Source of the DNA: CAYJXJ01 sp964374095
GTDB lineage: Bacteria > Elusimicrobiota > Elusimicrobia > UBA1565 > UBA9628
DNA length: 10,432 nt
Direction: 5' to 3'
Assembly (NCBI GenBank): GCA_964374095.1
Contig: CAYJXJ010000169.1
Span: 1 to 10,432 of the forward strand
Position 1 is the first letter of the stretch. The number at the start of each line of letters is the position of its first letter. Below the pieces are notes generated by a model, which saw only the letters and a program-made list of their open reading frames with translations, ran no database searches and had not been told where the DNA came from. A program made the translations under genes and the position numbers. Below, in pieces: positions 6,137 to 10,432 of this stretch.

Positions 6137-7810
6137 ATGAGACTGCTCTTCGTGCTCTGCGTGTGGCCTGTCGGCGTCCTCGCGGCGGCCGGCTGGCCCG
6201 ATCTATCGACGCCCGCTCGCGCGGTCGGGGGCGGCGAGCGGGACGCGGCCGTCATCGTCGGCATCGAGGATTACTTCGCCGTCCCGCCGGTGCCGGGAGC
6301 CAAGACGACCGCGCTGCTCTGGTACGACTACCTGACCAAGACGCGCGGGGTCCCCCCCGAGAACGTGTCGTTGCTCCGCGACGGGGACGGCACGCTCGAG
6401 GAGATGCGCGCCGCCGCGGGCAAGGCCGCGGGGCGAGCGGGCCCGAAGGGCTCGCTCTGGTTCGTCTTCGTCGGCCACGGCGCGGCCGCCAAGGACGGCA
6501 AGGACGGGCTCTTGGTCGGCGTCGACGCGCAGCAGAAGGCCGAGAGCCTGCAGTCGCGCAGCCTTCCTCAATCCAAGCTGCTCGAGACTTTGCGCGCGAG
6601 TCCCGCGCGCTCGATCCACGTCGTCCTCGACGCCTGTTTCTCGGGCCGGAGCCCGACCGGGGCGGCCTTGGCGCCGGGACTGATGCCCCTGGTCACGACG
6701 CAACTCAAGCCCGCCGGCGACCCCCGCCTCGTGGTCTTGAGCGCGGCGCGCAACGACCAATTCGCGGGGGCGCTCCCAGGAGCATCGCTGCCCGCCTTCA
6801 GCTACCTGGCCCTCGGCGGGCTGCGGGGCTGGGCCGACGCGGACGGCGACGCGACGGTGACGGCCGGCGAGGTCCTGGCCTCGGTCCGGCGCGGCCTTCA
6901 GGCCACGCTCCGAGGCCGGGAGCAGACCCCATCGTTGATCGGCAGCCCCTCGGCGGTGCTGGGCCCGTCGGCGCTCGAGAGCGGACCGGACCTGGCGGAG
7001 ATGGCCAAGCTCGGCCCGGGCTCCGCGGAGAGCACGCCGAAGAGGGCCGCGCCCGCGCCCCGCGCTCCCGAGACGGACTGCGACTCCCGGCTCTCCGATC
7101 TGCTCTACAAGCTCCAGCAGATATCCTTCGACGAGATGCTCAAAATCCAAGGAACGGAGGGCCGGTCCCGGCGCTGCCTGCCCGCCTTCGCGCTCGAGCT
7201 CGCCCGCCCGGGCCGAGAGTTCATCAACGTGATGGGGCTCATCGGTCCCCCGGACGACGCGGACCTGCGGGCCTTCGTCGATCGGCTCCAGGACAAGAGG
7301 ACTCTCGTGCGCCAGAACTCCGCCCTGGCCCTCGCTCAGATGCGGCACCGGGCGAAGCCGGCCCTGGCGCCGCTGATGCGCCTGGCTCGCGGCTCCTCCG
7401 GCGAAGAGCGCCAGCGCCACGTCCGCGCGGTCACGATGATCGCCCCGACCTCGGACGAGATGTGGCGGCTGCTCATGGAGCTCTACCGAAAAGGCACCGA
7501 GCCGGAGCGCGAGTACCTCGAGCAGCACATCGCGATGGCGGCCCGCAACGGAAATCTCGACGACGCCTCGCTCGGGGCGATCCGCAACGGCGCGCGCCGG
7601 CACAAGGACCGGCGGCAGGACCTCTACATCGAGACCTTGCTCGTCGTCCGGCCCAACGCCCCCGAGACCTGGGAGACCGTCTGGGAGTTTTACGAGGACC
7701 CCGGCGCGCGGTTCGCCGCGCTCGACGAGTTCAAGCGCAAGCACGCCGACGAGAAGTCGGCGCATCCGGCGGACGTCATGGCCCTGCTCGACCGGCTCAA
7801 GAAGCGCTGA
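6137..7810 (+). CDS. Secreted caspase-like (peptidase C14) protein with HEAT-like C-terminus
   Basis: A 557-aa predicted cysteine peptidase or caspase-fold protein. Residues 1-18 (MRLLFVLCVWPVGVLAAA) form a signal peptide, so it acts outside the cytoplasm. The caspase fold spans about 35-270: AAVIVGIEDY is the first strand, FVFVGHGA holds the catalytic His114, and VVLDACFSG holds the nucleophile Cys167. LVVLSAARNDQ follows, then DADGDATVTAGE (233-244), an acidic loop that could bind calcium. After a Pro/Ala linker (about 295-312), residues 315-557 are helical, with HEAT-like repeats around 370-450 (LVRQNSALALAQMRHRAKPA), suggesting a protein-binding part. The start was chosen from the promoter and signal peptide; a longer frame reaches into the MITE-like element. 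Substrate and partners are unknown. Both catalytic residues are present. Confidence 0.85.
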   Translation: MRLLFVLCVWPVGVLAAAGWPDLSTPARAVGGGERDAAVIVGIEDYFAVPPVPGAKTTALLWYDYLTKTRGVPPENVSLLRDGDGTLEEMRAAAGKAAGRAGPKGSLWFVFVGHGAAAKDGKDGLLVGVDAQQKAESLQSRSLPQSKLLETLRASPARSIHVVLDACFSGRSPTGAALAPGLMPLVTTQLKPAGDPRLVVLSAARNDQFAGALPGASLPAFSYLALGGLRGWADADGDATVTAGEVLASVRRGLQATLRGREQTPSLIGSPSAVLGPSALESGPDLAEMAKLGPGSAESTPKRAAPAPRAPETDCDSRLSDLLYKLQQISFDEMLKIQGTEGRSRRCLPAFALELARPGREFINVMGLIGPPDDADLRAFVDRLQDKRTLVRQNSALALAQMRHRAKPALAPLMRLARGSSGEERQRHVRAVTMIAPTSDEMWRLLMELYRKGTEPEREYLEQHIAMAARNGNLDDASLGAIRNGARRHKDRRQDLYIETLLVVRPNAPETWETVWEFYEDPGARFAALDEFKRKHADEKSAHPADVMALLDRLKKR

Positions 7811-7836
7811 GGCGGGATCCCGGGGGTCCGCGAACG

Positions 7837-7950
7837 ATGCAGTTCAAGGACCGCGAATTCAAGAGCTTCCAGATCCTCTACCAGGAGCTGCCGCTCCACA
7901 AGCAGCGGGAGCTGCTCGGCGCCGATGCGAAGGGCGGGGATTGTCTTTAG
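7837..7950 (+). CDS. Short ORF, probably the truncated 5' end of a lost gene
   Basis: A 37-aa ORF beginning MQFKDREFKSFQILYQELP and ending GADAKGGDCL. It lies 26 bases after the caspase-like gene on the same strand, so it could be its operon partner. Its first 28 codons use G/C at third positions as strongly as the caspase-like gene, but the last few do not. I infer that the gene was cut around 7920-7950 and now ends at a fortuitous TAG. No ribosome site is obvious and no family is recognised. Confidence 0.35.
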   Translation: MQFKDREFKSFQILYQELPLHKQRELLGADAKGGDCL

Positions 7951-8300
7951 CCCTAAATTTTGGGGCATGACGTCCCGTGCGGGGTAGTTCTCGAAAGACA
8001 CGGCCGCCAGAAGATCGTCGATAAAGCAACCTTTCTGGCCCGCCAATCAGTTCTCGATAAGAAGGTCAAACAGCCCCGTCAGCCACGCATACAGAAGGTG
8101 CTGCGCCGGGCTCATGAATGTTCCAATCCAAGCTTTCCTGAAGGACCGACGCCCCCCCAGGACCCAGGACTCGACGATAATAAAAGGCCGGCAGCCCTGG
8201 CGTCCTCGATTCCGTCGACAATTCGATTCGTCGCCCCACTCGGCCTCGGCGGAAGCTCCGGCTGGCCGATTCTTCGGGCCTGCGACACCGTGCCCCCCCG
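7951..8300. other. Gene-free stretch with possible decayed coding sequence
   Basis: No supported gene. Composition drops in GC against the preceding gene. A minus-strand reading (CRPFIIVESWVLGGRRS, then SPAQHLLYAWLTGLFDLLIEN) across about 8047-8200 looks like real protein but has no credible start, ends at a stop at 8047 and is unrecognised; similarity to a transposase N-terminus is only a vague impression. TTCCGTCGACAATT at 8210-8223 resembles the palindrome at 8301-8314. Confidence 0.3.
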
Positions 8301-8334
8301 TTCTGTCGACAGAAAGCAATAGAAGTGCTATGTT
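8301..8334 (+). promoter_or_regulatory. Predicted promoter with a palindrome over its -35
   Basis: TCGACA (8306-8311; 5 of 6 to -35) is followed by 17 bases and TATGTT (8329-8334) preceded by TGC (extended -10). The -35 lies inside a perfect 14-base palindrome, TTCTGTCGACAGAA (8301-8314), placed as a repressor operator would be. An ATG follows 8 bases after the -10, the same geometry as the caspase-like gene. The palindrome does not match the E. coli LexA box, which needs wider spacing between half-sites. Confidence 0.4.
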
Positions 8335-8342
8335 TTGCTAAC

Positions 8343-8465
8343 ATGCTTTTAGGAGAATCGTCCAATCGGATTTTTCCTTATTTTGCAGCTCTCTGCGCAG
8401 GCACTGGGCTGACGGTTCTTCCGCTACAGACCACAGCGCAGCATTTACTCCCAGTCTGGGAGTAA
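8343..8465 (+). CDS. Possible leaderless 40-codon ORF
   Basis: The ATG lies 8 bases after an extended -10 box. The 40-aa product starts MLLGESSNRIFPYFAALCAG and continues TGLTVLPLQTTAQHLLPVWE; the middle is hydrophobic (about residues 10-28), so a small membrane peptide is possible. The stop codon lies within the palindrome at 8443-8467, which could serve as a terminator or regulatory hairpin. No family is recognised, and support comes only from the promoter geometry. Confidence 0.25.
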   Translation: MLLGESSNRIFPYFAALCAGTGLTVLPLQTTAQHLLPVWE

Positions 8466-8467
8466 AT
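8443..8467. repeat. 25-base palindrome with 12-bp arms
   Basis: ATTTACTCCCAG (8443-8454) and its exact reverse complement CTGGGAGTAAAT (8456-8467) are separated by one base. It is followed by two further perfect palindromes: GGTGCC-T-GGCACC (8478-8490) and CTTCGCCGGCGAAG (8520-8533). The cluster suggests a protein-binding site, a folded repeat element, or a terminator for the short ORF that ends inside it. Confidence 0.5.
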
Positions 8468-8566
8468 CCCCTCGGCCGGTGCCTGGCACCTGGCCTTCCA
8501 GTTATTGGCGGGCCAGGAACTTCGCCGGCGAAGCCCCCGGCCCACCCCACGTAATGCGCCTTGGTC

Positions 8567-8587
8567 AAAACCCCGGGAACTTGGAGC
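8567..8587 (+). repeat. Third copy of the MITE terminal repeat
   Basis: AAAACCCCGGGAACTTGGAGC matches the right end of the element at 6071-6091 at 18 of 21 positions. No inverted partner is found upstream, so it is a solo or decayed end. An imperfect inverted pair, CCAGGAACTT (8512-8521) and AAGTTTCCTGG (8606-8616), brackets it. From 8588 to 8813 I see no supportable gene, though GGAGGAGG and TATATT precede an ATG at 8645 in an open frame of unconvincing composition. Confidence 0.45.
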
Positions 8588-8813
8588 GCGGAGACGATTC
8601 AGCCGGAAGTTTCCTGGCAAGGATCGGAGGAGGCTTGTATATTCATGCTCGTCCCGGCCGTGGGCTACGTACCGGTTGCCGACCCGCTTGAACTGGCGAT
8701 CCACGTGGCGCCAGGGCGCGGGATGGCGCGGGTCCAGGCCTGTCCGGTCCTCGGGCCTCTCCCCCGCGGTTTGGAGCGACGCTTGTGGCGTTGGCCCCGA
8801 CTCCCGCTTCTCA

Positions 8814-8993
8814 TCTGCGGGTCAGGACCCGGCAGAGATCTCCCGCTCCTTGCCCGACCTGCTGATCTACGGATCGTATCCCGAAGTCGTCTCCGCCCAC
8901 TCCTACGAGGACAAGAGGGACGCCCTCAAGGAGCTGGCCTTGCCGGTGGGCAACGCGGTTTCCTATGGGGATTTGGAGGGTTTTGTGCCGTGA
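8814..8993 (+). pseudogene. Remnant of a DUF4143-type AAA+ ATPase
   Basis: The frame reads DPAEISRSLPDLLIYGSYPEVV then SYEDKRDALKE, matching the 'L..YG.YPEVV....EEK...LKEL' segment of bacterial AAA+ ATPases with a DUF4143 C-terminus. Immediately afterwards comes LALPVGNAVSYGDLEG, which resembles the later family motif 'LA.QIGNEVSYNELA'. In full-length proteins (about 380-430 aa) several tens of residues separate these, so I infer an internal deletion near 8930. The ATPase domain upstream and the rest of DUF4143 downstream are missing; a TGA ends the frame. No credible start exists. These ATPases often occur in variable genome regions. It is convergent with the Cys-rich gene, stop codons 1 base apart. 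Confidence 0.6.
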
Positions 8994-8994
8994 C

Positions 8995-10002
8995 TTAGGG
9001 ATTGCAGCCAGTCTCCTCAGGCTGGCCATTGGGACCTATTTTCCCAACGTAGTGGCTCGCGCGGCAGATATTGTACATCGCTGCGCCTTTCTCCCGGGCC
9101 TCCCTTTTTGTATCTTGGAATAGGCTCGTTTCTTCCTCCCGCTTGGGCGGGAGCGTTTTCTCACAGTCCTCCTTCGCCTTATCTTTGAGGTGGTCGCACT
9201 CCTTCCCGATACTATCCCATTTCTTGTCGTAAAGTTCGCGAGCCTTATCCCCACACTGGTCCAATTTGGCTATAAGCTCCTTATACTCCTTAGTCGACAC
9301 ATCCTTGCCGATCGATGCGACCTCCGGGCAGCGAGCGGTACACGCGTGGTTTGGGTGGTTACTCTGGTGGTCTTTACCGCAGTTAAATTCAACTAGGCTG
9401 ACCATCTCCGATTGCTTTTCGTTCCTTTGCTTCAGGGTTGCAGCGGCCTTTTGGGCGAATTCCGCAAATACTTTTTCGCCATCGGCTATAGCTGTTAGAT
9501 CCGCGTCGCTCATTCCTTTATTGACATCGACATCCCAAGGATTCCCTTTGCGGTCCAAGAGTGCCAGCGCTCTATTGCCTTCCGGGGTGGTGGTTGGACA
9601 GTTGTCCTTATCGCGTCTCGCCTCCTTCACGGGTTTGGTCTCGCGCCTGGCACCGCTGTCGATTTGCTTTTTTTCTTCCTCCGTTATGGCGCAACTAAGA
9701 ACGTTATTGTAGTACTCACCACGCGCATTACAGCATTGCATCCTTAAATCTAAATTCCCCGCCCCGCCCCTTCCCGCCTGGGCGCAAATGTCAGGCGCCT
9801 CTATCTCCAAACGTTTGCGCTCTTTGTCGCAGTTTTCAAAATTGCCAGCCACGAAAGTCTTCTTGCAAAAGTCCTTGCACCCCGAATAAAAGGCGTGCGC
9901 GTCTGCTCCTGTGCCCGCTTTTGTCTGAACATCTAACCAATACTTGCCTCGATTCTTGCAGCATGTGTTGCACTTCTCCAATTTCTTTCCATCGTTGTCC
10001 AT
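8995..10002 (-). CDS. Unrecognised cysteine-rich, lysine-rich protein, 335 aa
   Basis: I do not recognise the family. The protein has 19 cysteines (11, 14, 15, 42, 46, 58, 73, 90, 91, 104, 135, 208, 221, 225, 250, 269, 280, 313, 333) and many Lys, Glu and Asp residues. A motif occurs twice: CCKNRGKYW (14-22) and CCNARGEYY (90-98), suggesting an internal duplication. Residues 235-300 (KEYKELIAKLDQCGDKAREL onward) are likely coiled coil with regularly spaced Cys (250, 269, 280). So many cysteines suggest an exported, disulfide-bonded protein or a metal binder, yet no signal peptide follows the ATG, and an in-frame TGA lies about 20 bases upstream. A GGTGAT, complementary to the 16S tail, sits 3 bases before the ATG. 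Base composition is visibly lower in GC than the neighbours, a sign of transfer or an unusual residue mix. Confidence 0.7.
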   Translation of the reverse strand: MDNDGKKLEKCNTCCKNRGKYWLDVQTKAGTGADAHAFYSGCKDFCKKTFVAGNFENCDKERKRLEIEAPDICAQAGRGGAGNLDLRMQCCNARGEYYNNVLSCAITEEEKKQIDSGARRETKPVKEARRDKDNCPTTTPEGNRALALLDRKGNPWDVDVNKGMSDADLTAIADGEKVFAEFAQKAAATLKQRNEKQSEMVSLVEFNCGKDHQSNHPNHACTARCPEVASIGKDVSTKEYKELIAKLDQCGDKARELYDKKWDSIGKECDHLKDKAKEDCEKTLPPKREEETSLFQDTKREAREKGAAMYNICRASHYVGKIGPNGQPEETGCNP

Positions 10003-10140
10003 GTTATCACCGGGCGCGCGGGATCAGCACGCGCCAGCCCGGGCGCGCCGGGATGGACCGAATAAGTCCCGCCGCGCGATTTTCGCGTGGAACCGAGCAC
10101 TCCCACCCGCGGCGGCGCAATTCCTTCGCGGGTCGTCAAC

Positions 10141-10359
10141 ATGATCGAGATCTTCTCGGCGATCGTGATCGTGGTTCCCATCATCGTTCCCGTGGCGGCC
10201 AAGTACAACATCGACCCGATCCACGTGATCGTCACCGGAGGCGGCGGCCCCGCCGGGCGGCGCACCAGCAGGTCCGACCTGGATTGGGCTGAGAACAAGC
10301 TGTATTGGACCGGGACCGAGGTCTTCAAGAAGGAGCGCGGTCGCCTGCTGAGATGGTGA
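10141..10359 (+). pseudogene. Fragment of a TRAP transporter large permease (DctM-like)
   Basis: Residues 1-29 (MIEIFSAIVIVVPIIVPVAA then KYNIDPIHV, 10141-10227) closely match a hydrophobic segment near the C-terminus of DctM/TRAP large permeases, which normally continues 'GIIFLANLEIGFLTPPVG'. Here it switches abruptly to an unrelated, hydrophilic tail (SDLDWAENKLYWTGTEVF and so on) ending at TGA. Upstream, the frame to a GTG at 10087 also does not read as permease. I infer a short captured or left-over piece of a transporter gene with breakpoints near 10135 and 10228. The tail is unrecognised. It is divergent from the Cys-rich gene. Confidence 0.5.
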
Positions 10360-10384
10360 GATGGTGAGATGGGGTGAGATGGGG
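10349..10384. repeat. Four-unit tandem repeat (TGAGATGG / TGAGATGGGG)
   Basis: Two 8-base units TGAGATGG (10349-10356, 10357-10364) are followed by two 10-base units TGAGATGGGG (10365-10374, 10375-10384). The array contains the stop codon of the DctM-fragment ORF and lies directly before the terminal palindrome. Such arrays change copy number by slippage. Confidence 0.85.
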
Positions 10385-10389
10385 TCACA

Positions 10390-10432
10390 TCCCGCCATCC
10401 GCCAAATTCGCGGAATTTGGCGGATGGCGGGA
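10390..10432. repeat. 43-base near-perfect hairpin at the window end
   Basis: TCCCGCCATCCGCCAAATTC (10390-10409) and its exact reverse complement (10413-10432) flank a 3-base centre, GCG. This 20-bp stem could be a strong terminator, a transposon end or an intergenic palindrome. It ends exactly at the window edge, so its true arms may be longer, and a fold-back assembly artefact at a contig end cannot be excluded. Confidence 0.8.

Noticed and set aside
6203..7765. Minus-strand 520-codon open frame opposite the caspase-like gene
   Set aside because: It is an antisense shadow produced by strong third-position G/C bias, with no recognisable domain and no ribosome site.
5932..7950. Plus-strand 672-codon open frame across the caspase-like gene
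   Set aside because: Its translation is Arg/Gly/Pro/Ala-rich with no motifs, and it is the shifted frame of a GC-rich gene whose other frame holds the signal peptide and catalytic dyad; only its last 37 codons look real.
8301..8314. SOS (LexA) box
   Set aside because: TTCTGTCGACAGAA has CTGT and ACAG half-sites but only two bases between them, not the eight of the gammaproteobacterial LexA box; called only a generic operator candidate.
8561..8998. Plus-strand 145-codon open frame (MVKTPGTWSAE...) over the repeat copy and DUF4143 remnant
   Set aside because: It begins within the dispersed repeat, and across 8814-8993 the other frame carries the recognisable family motifs.
1..10432. CRISPR array, tRNA or rRNA genes
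   Set aside because: I found no regularly spaced direct repeats with unique spacers and no tRNA-like or rRNA-like segments on either strand by eye.

Overview
The window is GC-rich bacterial DNA from a genome I cannot name with confidence. The mix of a secreted GH5 glycosidase, a secreted caspase-like protein, leaderless-looking promoters and many decayed accessory genes would suit an environmental, metagenome-derived lineage; Elusimicrobiota is a guess only.

Layout. (1) 1-2005: the 3' part of a secreted GH5-type glycoside hydrolase gene on the plus strand, convergent with a small membrane-protein gene on the minus strand. (2) 2136-3849: a short beta-carbonic anhydrase gene (minus, near-leaderless promoter), a remnant of an XRE-type helix-turn-helix gene, and a complete class I SAM-dependent methyltransferase gene. 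(3) 3980-5499: a tight minus-strand operon of four small genes whose starts and stops overlap by 1-11 bases. It begins with an internally deleted RhuM-like ORF behind a TATAAT box, then an unknown 78-aa protein, a 206-aa protein with a zinc-ribbon-like four-cysteine set, and an unknown 138-aa helical protein. (4) 5625-6136: a decayed ORF, then a 217-bp MITE-like element with perfect 20-bp terminal inverted repeats and a 5-bp direct flank on each side, placed just upstream of a good promoter. (5) 6137-7950: a secreted caspase-like (C14) protein with His/Cys dyad and HEAT-like C-terminal helices, followed by a short truncated ORF. (6) 7951-8993: a mostly gene-free stretch rich in palindromes, with a possible leaderless 40-codon ORF, a third copy of the MITE terminal repeat, and a remnant of a DUF4143-type AAA ATPase. 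(7) 8995-10002: a minus-strand gene of visibly lower GC for an unrecognised 335-aa, 19-cysteine protein. (8) 10087-10432: a fragment of a TRAP transporter large permease (DctM), a four-unit tandem repeat, and a 43-base palindrome at the end of the window.

How the parts relate. I see no single pathway. The intact genes (GH5, carbonic anhydrase, methyltransferase, caspase-like protein, the coupled operon, the Cys-rich protein) sit among at least four recognisable gene fragments (XRE, RhuM, DUF4143 ATPase, DctM), so the region looks like an accessory locus reshaped by insertion and deletion. The parts best worth following up are the Cys-rich protein, the MITE-like element abutting the caspase-like gene's promoter, and the coupled operon headed by a RhuM remnant.
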